A stretch of DNA of 64,000 bases from Scytalidium lignicola (Eukaryota; Ascomycota; Leotiomycetes), in NCBI GenBank assembly GCA_002812745.2, contig NCSJ02000060.1, positions 62,001-126,000 of the forward strand, given 5' to 3'. Below are positions 21,436 through 33,683 of the stretch, in pieces; the stretch's first letter is position 1, and the number at the start of each line of letters is the position of its first letter. The notes beneath the pieces were generated by a model. It had not been told where the DNA came from. It did no database searches and saw only the letters and a program-made list of their open reading frames with translations. Both the position numbers and the translations under genes were made by a program.

Positions 21436-22551
21436 TCAACTAGCTGGAAGGTTCTCCATCTTGCCTTTGCCATCCGCAATCCATTCTGGCTCAATCAATC
21501 TCTCCCGATCCTGGTACAAATACTTGTAGGCAGTGCGGATAGTACCATCACTGACACCAGCAACCTGGGAGATTTCCTTCGCAGATTTGGGCTTCCCCAG
21601 GAGATATGATGCCATATAGATGCAAGCGGCGGCAACAGACAGAGGAGATCGTCCGGCGAGATCGCCAACAGTCGACATCTTCTCAGCTAGGCCTTGTGAA
21701 ACTTTAACGAATTGTTGATTCTTTAGGCCAAGCTGACTGCAATACCGGAGACAGAGATCTTTGGCATTTGTAGATGTAGTAGTTTGGTATTTGTCTGTGG
21801 ATGTAAGTGTTCCTTTGATTGTACTGTTAACAACTTGCCAGAACAAGGAATCAAACACGCATAACTTACCACCAGCAGCGCTAGCCATCGCAGCTTTGCC
21901 TGCACTGTCCGACGCAAAGAATTTCTCTAAAGCCTTAAAAGTTCGACCAATATCCTTCTTCGAAACCTTTGTCAAGGCGTATATTTCTCGGAAGGTTCGG
22001 GGAACACCGCACTGGCGGCAGGCTATGAAGATACAACCGGCAATGATGGCTTCTTGGGATTTACCCTTGAACGCTTTGGCGTCGTCGACGAGCTTGAACA
22101 AATGCTTTGCAGTATCGGATACATTTTTGGGGATATTAACAGCATCGCAGTGAGCTCCAATTTCTTTGTATGCGGCAAGAAGTGATTTTGTGGCTTTATC
22201 AGCTGTAGATTTACCTTGAGCGCGGTGTAAATCACGGCTTCGAGAACCGCCATCACCATAGGCGATAGTAGTCTGCAGTTGAGAGCCGTTAAGAAGAGGA
22301 TTTGCACCATCTCCGACACGAGACGGATCATCGTTCCCTTGATCATCATTCGAGAACGTTCTCCATTCCGATCGAGTATCAACGATACGATCACCAAGCA
22401 CAAGGCCACAAGAGCCACAGACCATGTCGCCAGAAGAAAACTCCTCGACTAGATTCGGTGGAAACTCTTTGCAGTCTTTGCACATTAGTGTCATATTCAG
22501 ATTCTGCGACCATTCTGGCCCTCTATTCTCCAGCGCCGTTGGGGCAATCAT
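21436..22551 (-). CDS. SUA7: transcription initiation factor TFIIB
   Basis: General RNA polymerase II factor that bridges TBP-DNA and Pol II and sets the start site. Minus-strand exons 22551..21870 and 21794..21436 give 346 aa, close to the yeast protein. The zinc ribbon (MCKDCKEFPPNLVEEF, GDMVCGSCGLVL) has CxxC...CxxC. The B-reader region follows (RIVDTRSEWRTFSNDD). The first cyclin fold carries KNVSDTAKHLFKLVDD and IIAGCIFIACRQCGVPRTFR; the second carries LGLKNQQFVKVSQGLAEKM and SPLSVAAACIYMASYLLGKP. The 75-nt intron (GTAAGT...CCACAG) lies in the linker between the cyclin folds. It is a multiple of three and has no stop, so retention would add 25 residues. The spliced form (MASAAG|DKYQTTTSTNA) fits the family better. 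Confidence 0.95.
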   Translation of the reverse strand: MIAPTALENRGPEWSQNLNMTLMCKDCKEFPPNLVEEFSSGDMVCGSCGLVLGDRIVDTRSEWRTFSNDDQGNDDPSRVGDGANPLLNGSQLQTTIAYGDGGSRSRDLHRAQGKSTADKATKSLLAAYKEIGAHCDAVNIPKNVSDTAKHLFKLVDDAKAFKGKSQEAIIAGCIFIACRQCGVPRTFREIYALTKVSKKDIGRTFKALEKFFASDSAGKAAMASAAGGKLCVFDSLFWQVVNSTIKGTLTSTDKYQTTTSTNAKDLCLRYCSQLGLKNQQFVKVSQGLAEKMSTVGDLAGRSPLSVAAACIYMASYLLGKPKSAKEISQVAGVSDGTIRTAYKYLYQDRERLIEPEWIADGKGKMENLPAS

Positions 22552-23424
22552 TTTTGGCTTGTATGGCTTTGCCCGATATATATTATCTAGTGGGTCAAAT
22601 ACTACGCGGCGAATGGGTCGCTTTCGGATTTCTTTTCTTTTGCGCGATACAGTTGCTCGTGTCTTGAGATCTCTTGTAGGTTTCTGACAGAGAAGTGCAG
22701 TAGAGAGCTTGACGAAAAGTGGAGAATGCAGTCTGACGGTGTTGATTGAACTCTTTGTCTGTTTAGTCCCTCGACGATCTCCGCCGAGAATAGTTGGATA
22801 GCACGCCTATTTGCCTCACTTCCGCTCCTTCGGCAAACTCACGTCCTAGGATGGTCGTTGAGATAAGGGGATTTAAATGAGTGATATCGTGACCTCTTAT
22901 CACAGTGGAATAATTGATAAAAACACGGTTCGAGATATATGTCAGATTCTGATCCCCGGGGTATAAAGGTGAAGAGTCCGCTGCTGTCTCACGAGTTGAA
23001 ATCTTCTCAGAGCGAAGAACCAGTGAAGGCGTCTGCGAAGTCTCGAAATCGTAGAAGGCGTTAGCAACTGTCGCTGTGAAGATGCCAGGCAACTTTTATT
23101 GAATTTAAAGCGACAGAATAACTTCCTTCGTGATGGCGAGCGAGCGTGGAGAGGAGGTGGTGAGAGAAGCTTGTGGAAGGCAACAAGCCCGCAAGATATC
23201 ATCACAAGTCGGCCTAAGTTACTTAGTAATAAATCACGTGAAACTGGATTACGCGACCTGGGCTGCCTTGGAGCCGAAGCTAACGAGTGGAAGCTCTAAA
23301 GGTCCGAAGAAGCTCAGTAATAACATAAACGTCAACACCTCTATAACTCCTTTAGCACTAACTACCGCTACTTTCCGTCTCGCCAGCACTCATTTATAAT
23401 CCTGCGCACATATTTAGAACGACA
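22552..23424. other. intergenic: divergent promoter TFIIB / RPT5
   Basis: An 870-nt divergent spacer. A 109-codon minus ORF at 22763-23092 has no domain or coding flavour. I looked for an Rpn4-like GGTGGCAAA box near RPT5 and found none. Confidence 0.55.
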
Positions 23425-24985
23425 ATGTCTACTCTAGAAGATCTCGATGATCTCGAGAGAGAGCAGAGGGAGGATAAGAAGGGCAATGACGACAAGGATA
23501 AGGATGACAAGCCTAAACAAAATGGCGATGCAGAGATGAAGGATGCTGAACCGGAGGAAAAGGAAGAGGACCCCATAGATGAGGAAATCTATAGCCTGAG
23601 CACACAAGACATTCTTACTAGGAAAAGACTTCTGGAGAACGATTCAAGGATAATGAAGAGCGAGTTCCAACGGTTATCACATGAAAAGGCTACTATGGGA
23701 GAGAAGATCAAGGATAATATTGATAAGATTGAAAATAACAGGTACGTTGTATAAATCTATGATGATTATTATGAGCTGATAGAAAATATCAGACAACTAC
23801 CATACCTTGTCGGCAACGTGGTTGAGCTCCTCGACCTCGATCCAACAGCCGAATCTGCAGAAGAAGGGGCAAATATCGACCTCGATGCTACAAGAGTTGG
23901 AAAGTCAGCTGTTATCAAGACATCTACTCGACAAACCATATTTCTTCCTCTGATCGGTTTAGTGGATCCTGAAAAGCTTAAACCTGGTGATCTCATTGGT
24001 GTCAACAAAGATTCATATTTGGTATTAGACACATTACCCGCAGAATATGATAGTCGAGTAAAGGCTATGGAAGTTGATGAGAAGCCAAAAGAGAAGTACA
24101 GTGATGTTGGAGGTCTAGATAAGCAGATTGAAGAGTTGGTTGAAGCAATTGTGTGGCCGATGAAGGAAGCCGAACGGTTCAAGAAGATTGGCATCAAGGC
24201 TCCGAAAGGTACTTAGAACTTCATGCTTCTCTCTCATAATGATCTAGACTAATAATTTCTACAGGTGCACTCATGTATGGACCTCCTGGAACTGGAAAAA
24301 CCCTACTTGCTCGAGCTTGTGCAGCACAAACAGATGCCACCTTCCTCAAACTAGCTGGGCCTCAATTAGTACAAATGTTTATTGGTGACGGTGCCAAGCT
24401 GGTCCGAGATTGTTTTGCATTGGCTAAGGAGAAGGCTCCCGCAATTATCTTCATCGACGAGTTAGATGCTGTTGGTACAAAGCGATTCGATAGTGAGAAG
24501 AGCGGAGATAGGGAGGTTCAACGAACTATGCTTGAACTACTAAATCAGCTCGATGGCTTCGCATCTGACGATCGAATTAAAGTTCTCGCTGCAACGAATC
24601 GTATAGACGTCCTTGACCCCGCTTTGCTACGTTCTGGACGTCTAGATAGAAAGATCGAGTTCCCCCTCCCCAATGAAGAGGCTAGGGCACAGATTTTGAA
24701 GATCCACAGCAGAAAGATGACGGTCGATGATGCAGTAAACTGGCAAGAATTGGCTCGAAGCACAGACGAGTTTGGCGGGGCTCAACTTAAGGCGGTGTGC
24801 GTGGAGGCTGGCATGATCGCTTTGAGGATGGGGAAGAACAAGATCAGCCACGAGCATTATGTTGATGCGATTGCTGAAGGTGAGTATTGCATATTCTTTT
24901 ATTCCCATCCTGTTCAACACGCAATATTCTGACAGTTTGTGTAGTCCAAGCAAAGAAGAAAGATACCGTCAATTTCTATGCATAG
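23425..24985 (+). CDS. RPT5: 26S proteasome regulatory ATPase Rpt5 (S6A)
   Basis: AAA+ ATPase of the 19S base that unfolds ubiquitylated substrates. Exons 23425..23741, 23793..24208, 24265..24879 and 24945..24985 give 462 aa in consistent phase. An acidic N-terminus and helix ([20 protein letters not shown]) precede an OB domain ([20 protein letters not shown]). The AAA module has [19 protein letters not shown], Walker [11 protein letters not shown], Walker [12 protein letters not shown], sensor [20 protein letters not shown] and arginine-finger region [10 protein letters not shown]. The last exon, only 41 nt, encodes the tail ending NFYA, the HbYX-type motif that inserts in the alpha ring to open the 20S gate. 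Without that exon the gate-opening tail would be lost, so the final splice matters. Confidence 0.96.
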
Positions 24986-25438
24986 ATCGGGTTATATTGG
25001 TAATGGCATGGTTTGCATGGCGGACCTTGTAATTTTAGAGACATGATAATTGCAGCATTCTCTGTATTCTCTGAGTGATACGCCTCTTTTCTCTACATGA
25101 TTCATATCCTCTTCGTTTACTGTGTATACTCTGGATTCAAGCAGACATGGTGTAAGTCATCTTCTGTTCCTCCCATGGAGCATTAAAGAATACATGAGCG
25201 CAGAATATCTTAAGAGGAGTCCAGTATATCACAAGCTGGATAAAAACATTTCCATTAAATGACAAAATCAGACACTCATCCTCCAAAGTTTCAACAACTG
25301 GTAAAAGAAAGCCGATACACCAACCCCTAGTCCTTACATGCCTTTGCTTTGGCTGAGGTATTAAGCGCCTACATCAAACTCCACAAGACACCCATACACC
25401 AGTAAAGACGCTATTCAAAACAACAAAGATGCGCATAA
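24986..25438. other. intergenic: convergent 3' flanks
   Basis: RPT5 3' flank against the 3' end of a minus-strand gene. No gene is seen. Confidence 0.55.
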
Positions 25439-26076
25439 CTACATATACCCAAAACCAGGAGCAAGATATCGACCTGTTGCGATCGAAGGAGCGGTCCTTG
25501 CTGTAGGCATGGGTAATAGAGCCTTGTATTTTGAATATCTTGCATCCAACTCCTCAGCAGTCCACTCCCTTTCCGGCATTGTTCCTCTATATACTCCTTC
25601 CGAATCTCTTGCGAAGTGCTTCTTGCACTCACTTAGCGGCAATATCACAATCTTGAGTTTCCTTGGGTTGGACTTGAGCTTGCCAATAATAGACCTCCGT
25701 CGACTTTTTTGACAGGTGTCAGCCAAGAAACTTACCCGTACTTTTAAGATAATTGCTTAATATTAAAAGCTTGTACTTACCCCTGACGCTGGGCAGTTTC
25801 GGGCGGTTTATTCAAAGGAACGATGGGGACAGAGATGATAACTATGGTGTTATCATCTAGAATATCCTGTTCCTTCCATGAATAGATACGGATCGCAGGT
25901 CGCGGGATAGAGTTATACGGACTAGGGAGGGGTTCACGATATGTTGTCTCACGAGTCTCGTTCAGAAGCGGTGCGATGGATTCAGTATCCGTATCACCTC
26001 TTACTTGAATCAAGGGACCATGTTCAGTGGGGTCGAAGGATATAGGATGAGGTAACTTGAGACGCGAGCGGAACAT
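25439..26076 (-). CDS. hypothetical protein, 186 aa
   Basis: I do not recognise this product. Minus-strand exons 26076..25781 and 25703..25439 join in phase 2 (QRQG|RRRSIIGKLKSN) through a 77-nt intron with a GTAAGT donor, a GGCTGAC branch-like site and an unusual AAAAAAG acceptor. N-terminal MFRSRLKLPHPISFDPTEHG and PAIRIYSWKEQDILDDNTIV read as real protein with beta-strand character (NTIVIISVPIVPL). The C-terminal half is basic, then EREWTAEELDARYSKYKALL, and ends in a short ALLPMPTARTAPS tail. No TM or signal peptide is seen. It shares a 505-nt divergent promoter with ATP14. Confidence 0.65.
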
Positions 26077-26581
26077 CTTTCAGACCCAGGATCGACTCGA
26101 TTCTTTAGAGACGAAGAGGTTCTCTTGAAAGCAGAGTGTTCACTGCCTTAGCTGCTTAGTTGCTGAGTATATTTTATTGTATGAGTTCCCCGCAGTACTT
26201 GCGATACAATCTAGGATGTTGTAACATCGATAAATGGAACATTTAGTGGTGTAACCACAGATGATGAATTCCTTGTCCACTTATAGTCATAAACTTCCAT
26301 CAAACAACGTGATATCCGAACAATCCGTTTGTAAAACGAATAGACACATTTAATACACGTCCTTTGCTACGTCAACATCCATACAGGTCAAGTATATGCG
26401 TCATCTACGGACAGATCGGCGTGGCAATGCTCTACGTTTTATGCCTTATATATTAGGCATAGTTTAATTCACGTGATCACGAAACCACCTTCGCTTCTCC
26501 GAACAACCTCAAAATGCAATCCCGAACGTCCCAAGAGAAGCCTCCTGCCCACCCCCAATTGACTTAACCACAACTATAGCC
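26077..26581. other. intergenic: divergent promoter
   Basis: A 505-nt spacer with a CACGTGATCACG block near 26471-26482 (E-box-like CACGTG). Nothing else can be named. Confidence 0.5.
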
Positions 26582-27149
26582 ATGCTCGCACAAACCTTCA
26601 GAGCTTCGGTATGTTCGATCTCCAGCTCCCAGTTAGAACCAAGCTGACATCTGCAGCGCTCTTCAATCGCTCGCATTGCGAGACAACAAGCTACCGGAAT
26701 GGTTGCCAAGCGCACATTCATCACCCCCACAGCCATTCGTCAAGGTATGTCATCCCGGAAGAAGAAAAATTCCATCGAAGTTATATCCATTACTTCTTTT
26801 TTTGCATCTCTGAACACCAGTGGCCCTCTACCGCCATTAGCAAATTGCAAAGCACGGTTGAGCTAACTCCGGTTTACAAATAGCGGACCTCGTACAAGAT
26901 CTCTACCTGAAGGAATTGAAGGGATACAAGGCTCCAGCAATCAAGCCTACGGATGCCGATGGCCATGTCCAAATCTTCACACCTCCTAAGCCACCGGTGT
27001 CGCCAGAGGAGACTGATATTGCCAGCGAGCTCCAGGCCTATGAGGCCAGCGCGGTAGAAATTGAGGGCCAAGCCGAGGGGGGCTCTGCAGCGGAGGTGGA
27101 GCAGGATTGGTTCGAGGAGGAGCCCGAGGAGGAGGCCGTCCATCATTAG
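26582..27149 (+). CDS. ATP14: mitochondrial F1Fo ATP synthase subunit h
   Basis: Peripheral-stalk subunit h (Atp14) of mitochondrial ATP synthase. Exons 26582..26608 (27 nt), 26657..26744 and 26884..27149 give 126 aa, the usual size. The first two exons encode an Arg/Ser-rich, acid-free mitochondrial presequence (MLAQTFRAS|RSSIARIARQQAT...AKRTFITPTAIRQ). The mature part is typical: ADLVQDLYLKELKGYKAPAI, KPTDADGHVQIFTPPKPPVS, and an acidic tail ending EEEPEEEAVHH. The 139-nt intron 2 is long for this window, but phase 1 is kept and family continuity (TAIRQADLVQDLYLKE) supports it. Confidence 0.92.
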
Positions 27150-28289
27150 ATGATGAATATCTTGGATGGATGGTTACGTGTTGAATTGGAGGCTGCGGGT
27201 CGAGAAAAATAACCCATTGAGAATCCATTTACATGGGGAACTTTGTACAGGTAGCATTTTTAGATTTGGAATTAAAGACTTGTATAATCTTTCCACGGGG
27301 TCGTGCAATGCCGATATTTGCCGAGAATGCATTTTAATCGTTATATACGTATGCTCATCTAATGAGCGTTTGGATATGAGAAATCTAGAGTCGTTACTAA
27401 GAGTTTATGATAATGGGATTCGGTTTCTCGAAAATTATCCCTTTAGCTTTCGGAACATGTTAAAGACTACTGTTGGCCACTCTGTATTAGCCTCTCAATC
27501 CTTGAGGTCTCTTCACAGTATATATTCCCTTCTCTTTGTCTTGATCAACTTACAAGGAAATTTCTAGGGGACATATACAACTGGAATACTTCTTTAGTCA
27601 CGAAAGGTTACTGTGCCTAATGAGATGTAACATTCATTTCATTTACTCATTTCAATGGAATGCAACAGAAAGCAATTTAGAACACATCATTAAGTTCAAA
27701 GGATATAATGCAAGCAGATTTAACTTGACTTCATTATCATGCATCATTCAGCCTCAGGGGGAAATGGACATGATCTCCTGTAACACAGTAAAAACATATA
27801 CCATCGCCACAATTCACTGAGACGATATAGCCGCAAGTTAACAAAGAACCACAAGAAACCTGCGGAAAAACGTATGTTGAAATATAACACTTTCACTGTT
27901 CCCTGAATTTCCCCATGGATATCTCTCCAATTCAATACGGCCAATTGCTTTGTACAAACGCTTTCCTGGCTCGCAGCACTTTCGGCTCGATAAACACAGG
28001 TTGTCTCGTCAAAAACAGATATTCTTTTGGTTTTTTTTTGTTCATTAGAACATGCCCTAGCTCATTATGCAGAGAGTTAGTTCGGTTTGAAAATCGATTC
28101 AAACCCAACCTGTAGATTCTCCATATCAAAAGTGGGAGAAGCCTGGTTATGGCTAGCCAATTTCACTCCCTTCGTTAATGACTCCCCTTAAATGCAACAA
28201 AGTACGCCAGCCCTATGCGTAAAATAATTCTCATGTTTCACGTAACAAAGAAATTAAAAACAGCTAACATGTCAACGTGAACGATTAGG
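27150..28289. other. intergenic: convergent 3' flanks
   Basis: A 1.1-kb AT-rich spacer between ATP14 and the SCH9 stop. The 133-codon ORF at 27166-27567 shows no family content. Confidence 0.55.
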
Positions 28290-31015
28290 TCATACTTCAA
28301 AGTGACCACCGCTAAACATGTTGCCATCCTCGTTAGTATTCGTCTTAACGATTCCACTCATTCGGTCACTCCGTCTCTTGTCGGGAATATCGAATGGGTC
28401 TTCCCAATCTTGGTCTCTCTTATCGTCTTCATCCATATCATCATAGTCATCCTTCATCCGATGCTTCATACTATCATCTATCGAACTCTCATCCACAAAG
28501 GTGAAGCCTTTGAAGTTAGCCTGCATTCCCGGAGAAAGCGGTGTCGAGGTTGCAACACCTGCAGCTAGTGCCGCCGCACGAGCATTAAGTGAGGAAGCTC
28601 CATTTAGTGCATTAGTAAATTCCGGGTCAAAATTTGAAGTATCCGTTTCTGACTTTAACTTAGGCTTGAATGGAGGGGTGATCTTCTTCTTTGCTAGAGC
28701 ATCCCAGTCAATATCAGCAAAGAAAGGGTGCCTCTTCAGTTCCTCTGCATCATCGGTAGCTCCTAATCTGTGCTTTGGGTTCCGGTTGAGGAGACCTTTC
28801 ACAAAGTTGCGTCCTTCTGTACTCAGCGTGTCCCTTGGGAAACGCACTTTGCCAAAGGCAATATTCTTGTACATCTGTTGAGTATCCTCAGCATAAAACG
28901 GACTCCAACCACAGCACATTTCGAAAACGAGGACTCCCAGCGACCAGAAATCCACCATCTTGGTATATCCTGCCTCGTCTAGAAGGACTTCAGGAGCAAG
29001 ATACTCAGTGGTGCCACAGAACGTGTTGGTTGTTGCGTTTTGAGTTAGGTTCGCCTTGGAGAGTCCAAAGTCACATAGAGCTATATGTCCATTGGCGTCA
29101 AGTAGAATATTTTCCGGTTTCAGATCTCGATAGACGATATCGTGCATGTGGAGATGTTGAAGAGCCAAGATGAGTTCTGCAATATAGAACTTCGCCCGTT
29201 TCTCATCAAATCGGCCCTCTTTCTGCAAGTGCCAAAACAGTTCTCCTCCGGACATGTAGTCTGTGACCAGATATAGATCGGTAGGGGTCTGAAAGGAGAA
29301 CTTCAACCCAACTATAAACGGAGAGTCTGACATGGCCGTCCGAACTAGGATGTTTCGTTCACCAACAGTATGGGCAACCTCTTTCTTTTGCACAATGACC
29401 TTCTTCTGCAGCACCTTCATTGCATAGATACGTTTTGTATCCTTCTTCCGAACCTGATAAACTTGTCCGAATGTTCCTTTTCCAATTAGTTTCAGGATCT
29501 GGAAATCTTCGGGTCCGTAATGCTTCTTCTCGGTCCTTTGGAAGAACATCTCAATGTGCACTTCGCCAAGGTAACCATGATCTACACCGTTACGTCCTTG
29601 AAGTGTAAACCAGCCTGATACTGATCTATCATGTTCGGAAAAATTTGCGTCAAGATCAACATGGCCAAGAAACTCCTCAGTTGCACCTCCTCGGTCATAT
29701 ATCGTAATATTAACATTCGAATCCGAGCCAACAACGTCACTACAATTGTAAGTACAAAGGTTATCTAAGATCGATACTGTCAAACTTACAAGACAGCTTC
29801 AGTATCCCACTTGGGGTTGGTGAAAGATCGTCTTGACTTTGATTTGAAGTCTCGGTATTCTGAGAGACTAGTGTTACTACTCTGACGACTTTTCATAGGG
29901 ATCGCCATAGGCCGTCCAGAGTCACTTCCTTGGCGGCTAATGGGGATGCCTCCACGTGGAATACTGCTCATATCTTCATCTTCGTCCTCCACCTCTATTC
30001 TCGGACCTTTGGATACTAATTCGTTTCGCTGGAATACGGCAACTACGTAAGGATCCCTACTACGTCGTAAACCCCTTGCTTCGGAAATTTTAACGGTAAG
30101 CTTTCCTTTGGGTGTAGATACGGTAGGAGCGGCCGAGGTTGATGAATTTTGGGAGGAGGTTTCAGTGTGTCCGTTATTGGTTCTTGTTTGATCCGAACCA
30201 CCACTGGTGTCGGATTTGGCCGTCTGGTTGGATAAAGCGCGAGGTGTAGGGGAATTGCTCTTTTTTGGCGAAGAGTTATCTGTTAGTTTCTTGAGCTGCT
30301 CATATGAGGATGACTCCGCAAAGAAATAAGAATTCGTGCGAGAATCAGCGGGAGTAATTGGTGTACTGGAGGGATAACGATTGCTAGGCTTCGAGAAATG
30401 TGCCGCGTGAACATTGGAGGCAGTGACAACACTAGAGAGTGGATTCATGATCGAGGCTCTTCGAGCTCTCGAAGGAAGCGAATCCCAAATGCTTTTGCGA
30501 GCTGCAGCTGAAGACACTTGAGTGAGACTCAAGCGGCTGACATCGCAATCAAAACTAGTATCGCTCAACTTCAACTTGTGTAGAGAGGGGGGATTAGAAG
30601 CTGGAGGAGTCGGATAAGGATCTGAGCCATACAAGTCTGCATGTTCAGGTGCAGGAGGAAGCCCCGTCCGCTCATGTGAGAGGAGCGGCGGCGATGCCTC
30701 ATGCTCGGTATTGTCACTGACGCCTCCACTCTTTGCAAAGCCCATCGGTGACGAGTGCACTTGACCCGCCATCCTTCCATGAGAATAAAGAGAGTTTCCC
30801 GACTCCGGCACAAACGCAGGAGTTTCGTGACCAACATCAACATGACTTAGGTTTGAAGAAGAACCAGTACCAACCTGTCCAAAATAGCTATGCATTATAC
30901 CAGGTAGTCGCTTGTCCGAAGGGTCTGGCTGTGGGGTAGCGACACCGGAGCGGGGCGTGTCTGAATCGATGTGATCTGCATCCTCATCTCTAAAAAGACC
31001 GTTAGCAATCGCCAT
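28290..31015 (-). CDS. SCH9: AGC serine/threonine kinase Sch9
   Basis: TORC1-regulated AGC kinase (fungal S6K/Akt-like). Minus-strand exons 31015..29790 and 29739..28290 (50-nt intron) give 891 aa. The N-terminal 300 residues are Ser-rich and disordered. A C2 domain follows (KLTVKISEARGLRRSRDPYV, interrupted by an acidic insert, then NPKWDTEAVF|DVVGSDS across the intron). The kinase domain (about 490-750) has IGKGTFGQVYQVRKK, AMKVLQKK, VYRDLKPENILL, CDFGLSKANL and an activation loop TNTFCGTTEYLAPE. The AGC tail carries the turn motif TPLSPGM and hydrophobic motif FKGFTFVDES, the sites TORC1 and relatives phosphorylate in yeast. All catalytic residues are present. The ortholog assignment rests on C2 plus AGC architecture. 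Confidence 0.95.
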
Positions 31016-33683
31016 GGCGGGCCAGTATTTATGAAATGCAATGAATTAAAAAAATGAAGGAAGTTGCTCTGCATAAAAACAAAACAAGGTAAAACCGGGG
31101 GGATGCGAGAGCGCGAAACGTGATGCTTTTTGGGACAGCTTTTGTTACAAGCAAAAATTGCACGAGCACGGTGGGCAAGATTTATGCCCCTCCATGTGCA
31201 CCAGTCACAGATTGCCGCTTCGATAAGGCAAGCCACGAGCAACTACGTGCTGCCGGGGTCGTCTCGCCAAATTCGAGACTTTGCTTGCACATGTTCCAAC
31301 GAGAGACAGAAGCAGATCGGGAAAAGCGAAACAACAAAAAAAAACATGAAGCTCGAGAATCCCACTCCATCCCCAAGAGACAGACTCCTGTACAGCGTGG
31401 ATGAAGGATGGAAGCTGAGCGGCAGCTCTGGACCTGACTGACACATTTGCCCATCGTGCAGTTGCGAGGGACACCACCAAAAACAAGAATTATGTATTGC
31501 CACCGTACCTCGACATCATTGCCTGCGTAGCCTGCTTTAAAAGGTCGCTCTCATTCCCTGACATGTCGCTGGTCCTTCTCCTCTGGAGTGCTCGCGCCGA
31601 CTAGAGTTGTGCGTATGCGTCCTGCGTGGAGAGACCTTGGGGAGATTCGCCGACGTGATGTCTCTCGAAGGTGAGGAGATGATGTAGTTGTACGTAGTTG
31701 AGACGAGGGTGCATTCGGGTCAACCCGTTTGCGACAAAAGTACCTCGACCGGTTGACGCCGTCTAGCAGTCGGACAGAACAAAGCGATGGAGGCAGTCTA
31801 ACGCTTTGAGAGAAGTTGTCAGAGGGAAGTCGAGGAGAGTTATTACGGCGGTATAAAGGTAACTGGCGCACGCCGACGATGGTAGTTAGGGGAGCAGAAA
31901 GAGAAGAGGCGGCCGAAGATTCAGATGTCTTCGACACCTCAGCCTAGCAGCTTTAGTCGCGGCGGTCCAGATGGGTTCAGTTTTCTCGCTAATGCTCCTC
32001 ACAGTGCAGGTACGTTGATACTGTATCGAGCATGCTGTGGCAAGGCAAACTCGGGCCCGACTCGTGGAAGCGGATGAATGGATGGGGTCGGCCTCTGCCA
32101 ATTCAGAGGAGGCAATTCAGGTCGATTAAGCGTACGGTGGGAAAATGTGGCGGCCACGTTCAGGTGCACATTTCCCATATATACATCGGGGTGCTGCTGC
32201 TGGTACGATGGAAAGAAAAAAAAGCCCTCCACCTTTGTTTGACCCATCACCTGTCGAGCCTTCGCAACTCAACAAAAGCTTGCCTTTTCCCAAACTGCCA
32301 GACTTGGCCCTCCCGCTCCCGGAGATTGTCTGCCAGGCCTTGCGAGTTGCTGGGAGCCCTGGAGCCCTTGTTGCCCTGTTACCAGATGCCAGATATCGAC
32401 CCGGGCGATACGTCATAAGCTCGCCGGGGCAACCTTTGACAACCCTTCGACTACGCTATTTTTGGTCCTTTCAGGGCTGGACGCACGGCTAAACCGTGGC
32501 AGAAAGGTATTGTACGGTACTTGTACTTGGACTTGTGCTTTGTGCAAGTCGGAGTCTCTCGTGTGTCTGACAGTAAAATAAAAAAAGGATCGTCTTTTAC
32601 TTGTGCTTTCGTATAAATTAAAGGACCTGATGCGCCCCCTTCCCATAATGTCCAACCTCTTTTCTGCGGTGATGGCATGGCGCAGGGCTGACCTCAGATT
32701 GGGATGATTGTGTGGCAATGATTCTAGGTGCATCCAAGCAACCAACAACACGAGCTGCCCTTGCAATAATGGCATTCTACTTCGTATACACCGAGCGCGC
32801 CTTCACGACAGCTCTGCACGACCGCCGCACCGGATTCATTCAGGTTGCTGGGTGGTGGTGGTGGCGCCCAGACTTCTCAACTCCTCCATTCCTGTTCCTC
32901 ATTCCTCAACAAGCAAATGCAACAACCCCATCAATCGAGTCGAGTCTTCTCGCGGCCGAGCTGTCTACGTACTGTACTTGAGACGCGACTCAGCTGCCTT
33001 CGCGTGGGAATCTCATCCAAGACATGGCAATGCTTCTACAGCCCCGAAAAGGCTGCCCGTGGTTCTCCTGATCTGCAAGCTCCTGTCCACGATGAAGCAT
33101 TCGTTGCGGGCCTATCGACGTCCTAGAGAATCCGGTATGGAGTGGCTGACGTAACGGGCGGGTCCTGCAATTCGGCACTGCTCCGTGAGTTGTTGGGTCT
33201 GGAGCATTTTCTGCCACAGCCCAAAAGCGATATGGATCACGGCTTTCCGGATTGGTAATGCGCGGATATCGATTCCCCAAGTGGCCCGGAAGTTTAAGGA
33301 ATTGCAAGTTGAATTATTGGAAATCCAACAGCCACATTCCTGTCTTGGCGGCAGCCGAACATCCGAAACCTCAGGCAATAAGGCATTAACATCTTTAATG
33401 CATCGTGGATTCAAGGGAGTAAGGCATAACTTTAAAGCCATCGAGATTTGGAACCTTGAGCATAATTTTGCATGCCTTGCACGTGATTTGTAAGGCCATC
33501 AGGTATCAACATCTACGCTTGTAGACGAGCCAATAGCGAGTGCGACGTAGGTTGCAGGAATCGCGTCTTGCTCTGAGGTCGCGACCATTTCACCGTGTGA
33601 TGAGCCCAAGAGCCCAGGATCCTAGTACTTTGCAACGCTAGACCACGCCATTGATATATATTCACTGCTCTGACAGAGGCAAT
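31016..33683. other. long divergent intergenic region SCH9 / RSC7
   Basis: A 2.7-kb spacer of mixed composition. Many overlapping short ORFs on both strands show no family content. It contains GTACTGTAC at 32969-32977 and probably long 5' leaders for both genes. No gene is supported. Confidence 0.6.

Noticed and set aside
22763..23092. 109-codon minus ORF upstream of TFIIB
   Set aside because: No domain and it lies in a divergent promoter; not needed as a TFIIB exon since the ATG at 22551 gives a normal-length protein.
25734..25745. TACGG micro-exon between a CTTAAAAG acceptor and a GTAAGT donor in the gene at 25.4-26.1 kb
   Set aside because: Including five bases breaks the frame; direct splicing keeps it.
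27166..27567. 133-codon plus ORF after ATP14
   Set aside because: AT-rich, no family content, sits in convergent 3' flanks.
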